From Micromonospora sp. 15K316 (lineage in GTDB: Bacteria; Actinomycetota; Actinomycetes; Mycobacteriales; Micromonosporaceae), in NCBI RefSeq assembly GCF_004348525.1, contig NZ_SMKG01000004.1, forward strand, positions 1 through 64,000: a stretch of DNA of 64,000 nt. Reading direction: 5' to 3'. Shown in pieces: positions 57,090 through 64,000 of this stretch. Position 1 is the stretch's first letter. The number at the start of each line of letters is the position of its first letter. A program made the position numbers and the translations under genes. The notes beneath the pieces were generated by a model, which saw only the letters and a list, made by a program, of their open reading frames with translations, had not been told where the DNA came from and searched no databases.

Positions 57090-57568
57090 GATGCCTCCCC
57101 GGCGAAGCTTCCATCGAACCTCTCCGATGGTTCTCCTGCCCGCGATCGTGGCGCAGCTCCCCTGCGCCGGCCTGCGGCCAGCGGGCCGGCAGCTGCGGCG
57201 ATCGGCGCGTTTCCGGCGTTCAGCGGTGTGCCGCTATTCGGTCCGCCGGCGCGACCACCCGACCCCCGGCCACCACTCGTGCCGCTCGGCCTGCTCGTCG
57301 CGGTGACCGCACCGCTCTACGTCGAGTCGGCGGAACCGGCCCTCCTGCCCTCCTTATGGGTGCCATAAGCGCGCGAATAACCGCGTCTCGCGAATGGCGA
57401 CTAGCGTGAACCGGGCATTCGACCAGGTGACGGCCGGTGCAGTTCGCCGATGTGACGCACCAGGCGCACCCCGGCCGGCGTCCCCGACCAGACCCTCGTC
57501 ATCCCGAGGTCGTCCCACGCCCGCACCACCCGCGCCGCCGACCGAACACCGCCCGAGGAACCGGAGCC
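57090..57568. other. Intergenic region between divergent amidohydrolase and flavoprotein genes
   Basis: The 479-base spacer holds two divergent promoters. The only clear element is the inverted repeat at 57353-57369; a possible -10 (TAGCGT, about 57402) lies just downstream of it. I see no convincing gene. Confidence 0.5.
57353..57369. promoter_or_regulatory. Perfect inverted repeat CTTATGG-GTG-CCATAAG
   Basis: The seven-base arms (57353-57359 and 57363-57369) flank GTG. The element is AT-rich against its surroundings and lies about 200 bases before the flavoprotein start, close to a TAGCGT -10-like hexamer. It is an operator-like site for an unknown dimeric regulator. Confidence 0.5.
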
Positions 57569-58966
57569 ATGAGTACCCCAGACCGCACGCTGCAGGCAGA
57601 CGTCCTCGTCATCGGCTTCGGAAAGGGCGGTAAGACCGCAGCCGCCACCTTGGGCCGGGCCGGCAAGCGAGTCGTGCTCGTGGAGCAGTCGGAGCGGATG
57701 TACGGCGGCACCTGCCCGAACGTGGGCTGCGTACCGACGAAGGGCCTCGTGCACCGGTCCCAGCGACGCCGACCCGAGGACCCGGCGCAGGACTGGTACG
57801 CACGCTCCGTCCGGGAGGTCCAGGAGACCCGGGAGATGATGCGCCGGGGCAACCTCGACACCCTGAGCAGCATCGACACGGTAACCGTGATCACCGGCCG
57901 CGCCGCCTTCGCGGACCCGCACACGGTCACCGTCGTCACCGCCGACGAGCACCTCACCGTCACCGCCGACACCATTCTGATCAACACCGGCTCCGAACCG
58001 GTCGTCCCCGACATCCCCGGCCTCGCCACCAGCAGGTACGCGAGGTCGAGCACCGACCTGATCGAGACGGCCACCCTGCCGCAACGGCTTGCCATCGTCG
58101 GCGGCGGATACCTCGGCATCGAGTTCGCCGCCATCTACCGCCGGTTCGGCTCCCAGGTCACCCTCTTCGAACGCACCGCCCGGATCCTCGGACGCGAGGA
58201 CGACGACATCGCCGCCGTGGCCACACACATCCTGGTCGACGAGGGCATCCACCTTGTCACGGCGGCACGGGTGACGGAGGTACGCGACGGCGACAGCGGC
58301 GCCACGGTCGTGTACGACAGGGACGGCGAGCAGCACACCCTCGAGGTCGACGCCCTCCTCGCCGCCGCCGGCCGGGCGCCGGCGACGCGCGATCTCCACC
58401 TCGAAGCCGCCGGTGTCCGCACCACCGCACTGGGGGCGGTCGAGGTCGACGACCACCTACGGACGAGCCAGCCCCACATCTTCGCCCTCGGCGACGTACG
58501 CGGCGGGCCGCAGTTCACCTACCTCTCGCTCGACGACAGCCGGATCGTTCTCGACCAGCTCACCGGCGTGGGCCTCCGGTCGACGACCGACCGGATCGTC
58601 CCCCGCACGCTGTTCATGACTCCGCCCCTGGCGACCGTGGGCATGACCGAGCGAGAGGCCCGGGAGGCGGGACACCGGGTGAAGATCGCGCGGGCGGATG
58701 TCGCGAAGATCGTGGCCATGCCCCGCGCCTACGCCGTGGAGGAGACCCGCGGCGTCATGAAGTTCGTGATCGACGCCGGTACGGACCGGATCCTCGGCGC
58801 CGCGCTGCTGAGCATCGACGCACAGGAGATCATCAACACCGTCGCGCTCGCCATGCGGCACGGAGTCACCGCGGCCGAACTCCGCGACGCCGTCTACACC
58901 CACCCGAGCTCGACAGAGGCGTTCAACGAGGTACTCGCCACCGTCGTGCGAGCCGACGAGCCGTAA
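57569..58966 (+). CDS. FAD-dependent pyridine nucleotide-disulfide oxidoreductase (RclA-like)
   Basis: The 465-residue flavoenzyme has FAD motif VLVIGFGKGGKTAAATLG and redox-active disulphide motif YGGTCPNVGCVPTKG. NAD(P) motif AIVGGGYLGIEFAAIYRRFG, FALGDVRGGPQ and a dimerisation domain end in HPSSTEAFNEVL. The His-Pro of that last motif is normally the active-site base. It resembles RclA and mercuric-reductase-like proteins that respond to reactive chlorine or metals. GAGGAACCGGAG precedes ATG 57569. The NDH-like flavoprotein follows 124 bases downstream. Confidence 0.93.
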   Translation: MSTPDRTLQADVLVIGFGKGGKTAAATLGRAGKRVVLVEQSERMYGGTCPNVGCVPTKGLVHRSQRRRPEDPAQDWYARSVREVQETREMMRRGNLDTLSSIDTVTVITGRAAFADPHTVTVVTADEHLTVTADTILINTGSEPVVPDIPGLATSRYARSSTDLIETATLPQRLAIVGGGYLGIEFAAIYRRFGSQVTLFERTARILGREDDDIAAVATHILVDEGIHLVTAARVTEVRDGDSGATVVYDRDGEQHTLEVDALLAAAGRAPATRDLHLEAAGVRTTALGAVEVDDHLRTSQPHIFALGDVRGGPQFTYLSLDDSRIVLDQLTGVGLRSTTDRIVPRTLFMTPPLATVGMTEREAREAGHRVKIARADVAKIVAMPRAYAVEETRGVMKFVIDAGTDRILGAALLSIDAQEIINTVALAMRHGVTAAELRDAVYTHPSSTEAFNEVLATVVRADEP

Positions 58967-59009
58967 CGGCCCGAACCCGCCCGGCCGGGCAACCACCACC
59001 AAGCCGGCA

Positions 59010-59023
59010 GTGAGCCACGTCAC
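59010..59023. promoter_or_regulatory. CRP-like site GTGA-N6-TCAC before the NDH-like/ECF41 pair
   Basis: GTGAGCCACGTCAC exactly fits the CRP half-site pattern and lies 68 bases before the flavoprotein start. It is the second such match in the window (the other precedes rpf). With only eight fixed bases, a chance match is quite possible. Confidence 0.4.
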
Positions 59024-59090
59024 GCCAGTTCACGATCGAGCCGTGCCGCTCCGTCTCGTGGTCGTCACCGACACGAAAGAGGGCGGACAC

Positions 59091-60251
59091 ATGAACAGGA
59101 TCGTGATCCTCGGCGCCGGGTACGCGGGCCTCATCACGGCGGTCAGCCTCGCCGGGCGCACCCGGCGCCGCGAGGACGTCCAGATCACCATCGTCAACGC
59201 CGAGGAGCGGTTCACCGAACGGTTGCGGCTGCACCAGACCGCATCCGGACAACGCCTGGCCGATCTGCGCATCCCGGAACTGCTGGCCGGAACCCGGGTG
59301 GAGTTCGTCCGTGGCTGGGTCACCGGCATCAACATCGCCGCCCGCCGCGTCCGGATCGACGACGGACGGGAGATCGAGTACGACCGGCTCGTCTACGCGC
59401 TCGGCGCCGCCACCGACACCGACACCGTTCCCGGAGCCGGCGAACACGCCTACACCCTCGACAGCGCGCACGACGCCGAACTACTGGCGAACAAACTCGC
59501 GAGCCTCGGCAGTGGCACGGTGGTGGTCTGCGGCAGCGGGCTGACCGGCGTCGAGGCGGCGGCCGAGATCGCCGAACAGCACCCCGGCCTGGACGTGGTG
59601 CTACTCGGCCGGCAGGAACCGGGATCGACGATGAAGCCGAAGGCGAAGGCTCACCTGCACGCCGCTCTCGCCCGGCTCGGCGTCCGCGTCGTGAACGGCG
59701 CGGAGATCGTCAAGGTACGCCCCGGATCCGTCGACCTCGCCGACGGCACCAGCGTCACGGCGGACGCCGTGCTCTGGACCAGCGGCCTACGGGTACCGGT
59801 GCTCGCCGCCGCAGCGGGTCTGCGGGTCGACGACAACGGCCGTATCGTCACCGACCCGGCACTACGGTCGGTGTCCCACCCACAGGTCTACGCCATCGGC
59901 GACGCCGCCGCGATCCGGCAGGGCTACGGCTTCCTGCACGGCACCTGCGGAAGCGGCCTGGCGAACGGCGTGCACACGGCGTCGTCGATCGTGCGGGAAC
60001 GCGACGGCCGGCAGCCCCGGCCCTTCCGGTTCGGTTACATCCACGCCGCCGTCAGCGTCGGCCGCCGCGACGCGGTCGTCCAGTTCACCCACCCCGACGA
60101 CAGCCCCAAGCGGCTTCTCCTCACCGGCCGCCCGGCCGTCTGGTACAAGGAGACGGTGAGTTCGATCGCGTGGCCGTCGTTCGGGCAACTGAAGACGCAC
60201 CCGGCCCTGGGCGCGTTCGTCTGGCGCCGCGGCGGCCGGTTCACCCGATGA
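59091..60251 (+). CDS. NDH-2-like FAD/NAD(P) oxidoreductase
   Basis: The 386-residue two-Rossmann flavoprotein has RIVILGAGYAGLITAVSLAG (FAD), VVVCGSGLTGVEAAAEIAEQ (NADH), AVLWTSGLRVP and HPQVYAIGDAAAI. It lacks the C-terminal amphipathic membrane anchor typical of respiratory NDH-2. It more likely represents the soluble nitrite/rubredoxin-reductase-like flavoproteins that pair with ECF41 sigma factors. AAAGAGGGCGG precedes ATG 59091. Its stop overlaps the sigma-factor start (ATGA). Confidence 0.92.
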   Translation: MNRIVILGAGYAGLITAVSLAGRTRRREDVQITIVNAEERFTERLRLHQTASGQRLADLRIPELLAGTRVEFVRGWVTGINIAARRVRIDDGREIEYDRLVYALGAATDTDTVPGAGEHAYTLDSAHDAELLANKLASLGSGTVVVCGSGLTGVEAAAEIAEQHPGLDVVLLGRQEPGSTMKPKAKAHLHAALARLGVRVVNGAEIVKVRPGSVDLADGTSVTADAVLWTSGLRVPVLAAAAGLRVDDNGRIVTDPALRSVSHPQVYAIGDAAAIRQGYGFLHGTCGSGLANGVHTASSIVRERDGRQPRPFRFGYIHAAVSVGRRDAVVQFTHPDDSPKRLLLTGRPAVWYKETVSSIAWPSFGQLKTHPALGAFVWRRGGRFTR

Positions 60252-61147
60252 CCGACAAGCCGGGCGGGGCCTTCGACGACCACCGCAACCTGCTCTTCTC
60301 CGTCGCGTACCGCATCCTCGGCGTCGCCGCCGACGCCGAGGACGTGGTGCAGGACTCCTGGCTGAAATGGTCGGCGGCCGACCGCTCCCAGGTCGCCGAC
60401 CCGAAGTCCTACCTGGTGCGGATCGTCACCAACCTGGCGATGGACCGGCTGCGCTCGGCACAGGTCCGCCGCGAGACCTACGTCGGCCCGTGGCTGCCCG
60501 AGCCGATCCTCACCAGCACCGACACGGCCGAGGACGTGGCCACCGCCGAAGCGGTGTCGATGGGGCTGCTGGTCGTGCTGGAGACGCTGACCCCACTCGA
60601 ACGCGCCGTCTTCGTGCTCAAGGAGGCCTTCGGCTTCAGCCACGCCGAGATCGCCCAGGCCGTGGACCGCTCCGAGGAGTCCGTACGCCAGGCCGCACAC
60701 CGCGCACGTGAGCACGTGCGCGCCCGTCGCCCGCGATTCAAAACCGACCGAACCCGGCAGCGCGCGGTCACCGAGCGCTTCCTCGCAGCCGCCACCGGCG
60801 GTGACATCAACACGCTGATGCAGCTGCTCGCCCCCGATGTGACGCTCTGGACCGACGGTGGCGGGAAGGTCCGTCAGGCGATCCGCCCGATCATCGGCGC
60901 GCAGCGGGTGGCCGCCTGGTTCGCGGGCGTCGCCGTCCGGCCCTACGAGGGCATCGCCCCCGTCGACATGGCCGTCGAGATGGTCGAGCTCAACGGGCAG
61001 GTGGGTCTGGTCTTCAGCGACGGCGGGCGGATCGTCGCCACCGTCACCTTCGACCTGAACGACGACGGCGTGATCACCGGCATCCACGACGTCGCCAATC
61101 CCGACAAGCTCCGCGCCGTCGCGGCCCGGACGATCCACCACCTCTAG
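60248..61147 (+). CDS. ECF41-group RNA polymerase sigma factor (SigJ-like)
   Basis: The 299-residue protein has sigma region 2 (HRNLLFSVAYRILGVAADAE), then DVVQDSWLKW, and region 4 (LTPLERAVFVLKEAFGFSHA, EIAQAVDRSEESVRQAAHRA). A C-terminal SnoaL-like domain carries the ECF41 hallmarks DGGGK (about residue 204) and NPDKL near the end. In this group the fused domain, not a separate anti-sigma factor, controls activity, and a neighbouring oxidoreductase is the typical target; here it is the overlapping NDH-like gene. Its start codon lies within the stop of that gene. Confidence 0.95.
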   Translation: MTDKPGGAFDDHRNLLFSVAYRILGVAADAEDVVQDSWLKWSAADRSQVADPKSYLVRIVTNLAMDRLRSAQVRRETYVGPWLPEPILTSTDTAEDVATAEAVSMGLLVVLETLTPLERAVFVLKEAFGFSHAEIAQAVDRSEESVRQAAHRAREHVRARRPRFKTDRTRQRAVTERFLAAATGGDINTLMQLLAPDVTLWTDGGGKVRQAIRPIIGAQRVAAWFAGVAVRPYEGIAPVDMAVEMVELNGQVGLVFSDGGRIVATVTFDLNDDGVITGIHDVANPDKLRAVAARTIHHL

Positions 61148-61175
61148 CGTCTGCGCGACGCCCGCGGTAAATGCG

Positions 61176-61204
61176 TTGCCGGCGCTCGCCACCACGCCTA
61201 ACCT
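61176..61204 (+). promoter_or_regulatory. Sigma-70-like promoter TTGCCG-17-TAACCT
   Basis: TTGCCG (61176-61181) and TAACCT (61199-61204) stand exactly 17 bases apart, 34 bases before a small open reading frame with a strong ribosome-binding site. This is one of the better promoter matches visible in the window. Confidence 0.55.
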
Positions 61205-61237
61205 CGTCGTCAACCGATCAGGAAGGAGCAGCCGGTC

Positions 61238-61351
61238 ATGACGCGCCACCCGAGCCCCGCACCGCGGCAGCGGATGTCGCCGCGCGGGCGAAGCCGCCGA
61301 GCCATCGCCGCCTCCTCCGTTCCCAGCCGCCCGAGCCGGTGGCGCGACTGA
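61238..61351 (+). CDS. Possible 37-residue basic peptide
   Basis: The reading frame (MTRHPSPAPRQRMSPRGRSR and on to PSRWRD) has GGAAGGAGC before its ATG and a promoter-like pair upstream, and a terminator follows at 61371. The arginine/serine-rich composition has no recognised motif and is near what random high-GC sequence gives. Support comes only from the signals around it. It could instead be a non-coding transcript. Confidence 0.4.
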   Translation: MTRHPSPAPRQRMSPRGRSRRAIAASSVPSRPSRWRD

Positions 61352-61370
61352 CCGCGACCGAACACGCGGA

Positions 61371-61405
61371 AGCCGCCCACCCAGCGAAGGGATCGGGCGG
61401 CTTTT
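61371..61405 (+). terminator. Intrinsic terminator before the tRNA genes
   Basis: The stem AGCCGCCC (61371-61378) pairs with GGGCGGCT (61395-61402) across a 16-base loop and runs into a short T tract (TTTT, 61402-61405). It closes the transcript of the small frame or the sigma-factor operon. Confidence 0.7.
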
Positions 61406-61422
61406 CCGTTCGGTCATTGCAC

Positions 61423-61512
61423 GAAGGGTTGGCCGAGTGGCCTATGGCGCCGCGGTGCTAACGCGGAGCGGGTTGACCCCCGCCGGGAGTTCGAATCTCC
61501 CACCCTTCGCCA
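61423..61512 (+). tRNA. tRNA-Ser (GCT anticodon)
   Basis: The acceptor stem GAAGGGT pairs with ACCCTTC (61502-61508). The D-arm is GGCCGAGTGGCC, and the anticodon stem CCGCG/CGCGG encloses a loop with GCT, read as AGC/AGU. The long variable arm (GAGCGGGTTGACCCCCGC) marks a class II tRNA, and the T-arm has GTTCGAATC. CCA is encoded (61510-61512). Confidence 0.95.
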
Positions 61513-61513
61513 C

Positions 61514-61586
61514 GCCCCCGTAGCTCAGCGGAGAGAGCGCTTGACTACGAATCAAGAGGCCGGACGTTCGAATCGTTCCGGGGGCA
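61514..61586 (+). tRNA. tRNA-Arg (ACG anticodon)
   Basis: The acceptor stem GCCCCCG pairs with CGGGGGC (61579-61585), discriminator A. The anticodon stem CTTGA/TCAAG holds the loop CTACGAA with ACG at 61547-61549 (first base normally deaminated to inosine). The T-arm GTTCGAATC is present and CCA is not encoded. It follows tRNA-Ser at once, so the two are likely one transcript. Confidence 0.95.
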
Positions 61587-61698
61587 CGAACGCCGCACTC
61601 GGGCGTCCGATGAACGGCCGAGCCGGGGCCGGTCCGACCGGCTGCGGCGGGTAGTGGCAGCAGCGCCTCACCCCGAGCGGTCGCCAGATCGACGATTG

Positions 61699-61738
61699 CC
61701 TTGAGGGGGCATCCAGGTCGGCGGATGCCCCCTCAAGG
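61699..61738. terminator. 16-bp perfect hairpin after the tRNA pair
   Basis: CCTTGAGGGGGCATCC (61699-61714) and its exact inverse (61723-61738) enclose an eight-base loop. It lies between the tRNA genes and the convergent minus-strand esterase, 22 bases from that gene's stop, so it can stop both transcripts. Confidence 0.8.
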
Positions 61739-61759
61739 AAGTCGAGTTGATCTAGCGCT

Positions 61760-62890
61760 TCAGCCGGCGATGTGCAGGATCGCGTCGGCTGCGTCGACGG
61801 TCGCCTGGTCGAGCGGGAAGTAGCCCTGCTGTGGGGTGGTGTCCGTACGCGGGCGGGCCGGGGTCACCTCGGCCGCCGGGAGGAGACCCCAGCCGGTGAC
61901 ACGCTGTCGCAGGTGCCCCTCGAAGGTGTCCGGCGCGGGCTCGCCCAGTTCGAGGGCCGTACTGCGCCCGAGACTGCCGGCGATGAAGGTGTAGTCGCCG
62001 ATCCCCAGGGAGTCGACGATGGCCCCGGCGCCGTACCAGTCGGCGTTCAGGTCGCCCAGGCTCCAGGAGCTCGCGTTCCGTTGCAGGTGGGAGTTGTGCG
62101 CGGAGAGCATCGTCGGGCCGCGCCTCGCCTCCACGGCGCGGATGTCGAGCAGGTTGCGCGCCATCCACGTGTCCCGGGTGGTGAGCAGGAGGCAGATCCG
62201 TTCGCTCTGCGGGAGCGGCTGCGCCGCTTGCCAGTGGTAGTGGAGCAGCCCGAGGCCGGCGTCGAGGTGCGTCCTGGCCCGGAGCCACTCGTCCCGTGAG
62301 CTTCCCGCGATCAGCTCCGGCGCGCGGGCGTGGAGCCGGGTGAGCAGGTCCTCGCCGACGCGCCGCAGCCGCTCGGCTTCGGGCGTGGCGCCCATGGACT
62401 CGGCGTGGTCGAGGATCGCCTCGGTGCGGCTCCACCGGTGGTCGTCCCCGGCGATGCCTGCGATGTCGAGGTTCTCGAGGTGGAGATAGTCGCGCGCGTA
62501 CTCGAGGTAGCTCCTCGGGCTGGGCGCGCTGGTGTTCTCGGTCGGGGCGTCGAAGCCGTGGAAGGTCAGTCGCTCCGGTGCCGGCCGGTTCCGGTTGTAC
62601 TCCCGCATCCAGGCGACCAGCCGCCGGTTGGCGTCCAGTGCGCCGAAGTCGTGGGAGAAGCCTTCGGTCATCACCGCGGCGAGGCTTCCGGTGCCGTGCA
62701 GGACGTAGTCGTTGACGGCGAACGCGGCCACCCGGTCGGTCTCGAGGGCGATCGAGCGGAAGCCGAGCTCGACCAGTTGGGTGAAGAGTTCGTTGCGGAT
62801 CGCGCCGAAGGCGGGCTCCCGGTGGGTCGGCTCGCCCAGGGCGAGAAGGTCACCTGGCTGGGGTACCAGCTGTCGTATGTCCTGGCTCAT
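61760..62890 (-). CDS. Erythromycin-esterase-like protein
   Basis: The 376-residue protein matches the EreA/EreB-like superfamily. LLALGEPTHREPAFGAIRNE carries the GE-x-x-H active-site histidine/glutamate, FRSIALETDRVAA the second glutamate, and LSAHNSHLQRNASS the other conserved histidine. True Ere enzymes open the macrolide lactone, but most superfamily members have unknown substrates, so resistance is not implied. ATG 62890 is chosen; a frame extending three codons upstream exists. An inverted repeat (62895-62924) covers the promoter. Confidence 0.88.
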   Translation of the reverse strand: MSQDIRQLVPQPGDLLALGEPTHREPAFGAIRNELFTQLVELGFRSIALETDRVAAFAVNDYVLHGTGSLAAVMTEGFSHDFGALDANRRLVAWMREYNRNRPAPERLTFHGFDAPTENTSAPSPRSYLEYARDYLHLENLDIAGIAGDDHRWSRTEAILDHAESMGATPEAERLRRVGEDLLTRLHARAPELIAGSSRDEWLRARTHLDAGLGLLHYHWQAAQPLPQSERICLLLTTRDTWMARNLLDIRAVEARRGPTMLSAHNSHLQRNASSWSLGDLNADWYGAGAIVDSLGIGDYTFIAGSLGRSTALELGEPAPDTFEGHLRQRVTGWGLLPAAEVTPARPRTDTTPQQGYFPLDQATVDAADAILHIAG

Positions 62891-62894
62891 GTGT

Positions 62895-62924
62895 CTCAAC
62901 CGTAGCGTTGAAACCTCGGTTGAG
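62895..62924. promoter_or_regulatory. Inverted repeat CTCAACCG-N14-CGGTTGAG
   Basis: The eight-base arms 62895-62902 and 62917-62924 are exact inverse complements. A third CTCAACC occurs near 62962. The site lies five bases upstream of the esterase-like gene's start, where a repressor would block its promoter. No adjacent regulator gene is seen. Confidence 0.5.
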
Positions 62925-63061
62925 GCTTTTCAGCGACGACGCGCGTGGGCCAGTAACGAAGCCTCAACCAGGTTTCACCCGGCTCGCCCGTGATCGGAGC
63001 AGGCACTCGGTGCTGGTGGTGGGGGCACCCGCTGGTCGGCGGCGGCAGGTGCCCCCCATGG

Positions 63062-64000
63062 CTACCGCTCGGCGGAGTGGACCGCCGCGCCGCGCCGCGT
63101 CTCCAGCGCGTCCAAGAGCATCGGCAGCGCCCGGTGCAGTTCCCGCTGCCAGTACGGCCAGCTGTGCGTGCCGGGACCGTAGAAGTCGGTCTCGACGGAG
63201 ACACCCACCTCGCGCAGCCGCTCGACGACGTCGACGTTCTCCTGGTGGATGAGCGCTTCCAGGCTGTCCGTCGCGCCGGGCTGGTCGAACGGCCCGCCCG
63301 CGGTGCCGTCACCGCTGGCCACGAAGAGCGCCGCGTGGCGCAGCCGCTTCGCGAGGTGGTACGGGTCGTGTGCCGCCCAGAGCCGCCGCTGCGCCACCGG
63401 GTCACCCCAGAGGTCGTACGGGTCGAGCCCGGTGCGCCCGAAGAAGGGCAACCAGAACGAGGCGTCCCGCAACGGGTGCAGGACGCCGCTGAAGGACGCC
63501 GCCGCGCGGAACATCCCAGGGTGCCGGGCCGCGTACGAGAGGGCGCCGAAACCGCCCATCGACAGCCCGGCCACCGCGCGCTCCGGGCCGGCGCCGTACC
63601 CCCGCTCGATGATCTGGCGTACCTCGCGGAGATGGAAGGTCTCCCATGCCGGGGTGCCGCCCTCGCCTCCGTTCCACCAATCGCTGTACCAGCCGGCCGC
63701 GCCGGCCTCGGGCATGACGACGAGGACGTCCCGCAGCTCGGGAATGCTGGCGACGTCGGTCGAGCGGGTCCAGCTCAGGTAGGAGTCGCAGCAGCCGTGC
63801 AGCAGGTAGAGCACCGGCCACCTGTCGCCACGCCGGCGCTGCTCCCACCCGTCGGGGGTGAGCAGCCGGACGTTCGCCGTCGCGCCGAGGGCCGGCGACT
63901 GGATCGTGAGGTCGACCAGGCGCGGCCCGACGGTCGTCTCCCGCGCCACGTACGCCCCGTCGGAGGCCCGGACGGGCGCGGCGGCGAGGGCCGGCGCCGG
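63062..64000 (-). CDS. Secreted esterase (alpha/beta hydrolase, antigen-85-like), 5' end beyond the window
   Basis: At least 312 residues lie in the window. The frame stays open to the right edge, so the true start is outside; the residues nearest the edge (PAPALAAAPVRA) look like the end of a signal peptide. The hydrolase domain has WPVLYLLHGCCDSYLSW, the nucleophile elbow GLSMGGFGALSYAARHPG, the acid in the FVASGDGTAGG region and the histidine in GPGTHSWPYWQREL. This S-formylglutathione-hydrolase/antigen-85-like group cleaves short acyl esters. The GTG at 63949 would cut the secretion signal and is not preferred. Confidence 0.9.
   Translation of the reverse strand, partial: PAPALAAAPVRASDGAYVARETTVGPRLVDLTIQSPALGATANVRLLTPDGWEQRRRGDRWPVLYLLHGCCDSYLSWTRSTDVASIPELRDVLVVMPEAGAAGWYSDWWNGGEGGTPAWETFHLREVRQIIERGYGAGPERAVAGLSMGGFGALSYAARHPGMFRAAASFSGVLHPLRDASFWLPFFGRTGLDPYDLWGDPVAQRRLWAAHDPYHLAKRLRHAALFVASGDGTAGGPFDQPGATDSLEALIHQENVDVVERLREVGVSVETDFYGPGTHSWPYWQRELHRALPMLLDALETRRGAAVHSAER

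Noticed and set aside
59018-59055. ECF41 promoter (-35 GTCAC, -10 CGTC) upstream of the NDH-like gene
   Set aside because: The CGTCAC and CGTC elements are about 27 bases apart, too far for an ECF41 promoter. The true site was not found by eye.
61423-61586. tRNA-Ser/tRNA-Arg as an integration site for a mobile element
   Set aside because: No integrase, no duplicated tRNA 3' end and no change in gene style on either side.
61760-62890. Calling this gene a macrolide-resistance determinant (ere)
   Set aside because: Most superfamily members with these motifs have no proven macrolide esterase activity. Sequence alone does not support resistance.

Overview
The window is about 72% GC with strong codon-position bias. 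It has frequent GTG starts, ATGA and GTGA stop/start overlaps, Tat-type signal peptides, a SARP-type regulator, ECF and WYL regulators and an Rpf-like protein. This fits an actinomycete, most likely a Micromonosporaceae chromosome (Micromonospora-like). That placement is inferred from gene content and style, not from a marker gene. There is no transposase, integrase, phage or CRISPR locus, so this looks like ordinary chromosome arm or accessory sequence.

Layout. At 0-8.5 kb there is a divergently started gene leaving the left edge, an XRE-cupin regulator with a DHA2 multidrug exporter, a 35-residue membrane peptide, NhaA, a WrbA quinone reductase behind a striking inverted repeat, an unknown membrane protein, and a NarL-type two-component pair. 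At 8.7-17.4 kb come an SDR, a SEC-C protein, a hemerythrin, a 1135-residue SARP/AAA regulator, a lipoprotein and an aldo/keto reductase. At 17.6-21.3 kb lies a four-gene osmoprotectant ABC transporter. At 21.7-24.3 kb lies katG behind a wrecked fur gene. At 24.5-37.7 kb is a mixture: an immunity-like multidomain protein, an Rpf/LysM cell-wall hydrolase under a c-di-AMP riboswitch with a CRP-like site, a methyltransferase, a WYL regulator with a DinB protein, ABM, FUSC, a YrdC protein, a CynX-type MFS and TetR.

The most coherent unit is a carbohydrate locus at 37.8-52.5 kb. An importer operon (solute-binding lipoprotein, two permeases, mannose-6-phosphate-isomerase-like cupin) and an AraC regulator lie on the minus strand. 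A LacI regulator and a separate divergent promoter region at 50.5 kb follow. That region drives Gfo/Idh/MocA, PhyH dioxygenase, sugar isomerase, glycosidase-like and alcohol dehydrogenase genes one way, and a GH10-like hydrolase and a ThuA-like protein the other way. Four copies of one LacI-type operator (core AAAACGTTT) sit at exactly the promoters of these units and nowhere else that I found. The GH10 protein keeps its catalytic glutamates but has lost the residues that usually grip xylose, so the locus probably uses an unusual sugar. This is my best candidate for an undescribed system.

At 52.5-64 kb are a nucleoside hydrolase, a broken LuxR response-regulator remnant, a Tat-exported TolB-propeller amidohydrolase, an RclA-like flavoprotein, an NDH-2-like flavoprotein overlapping an ECF41 sigma factor, tRNA-Ser(GCT) and tRNA-Arg(ACG), an erythromycin-esterase-like protein, and a secreted esterase cut by the right edge. 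Several perfect inverted repeats act as likely terminators between convergent genes. All functional statements come from reading motifs by eye; no database search was possible.
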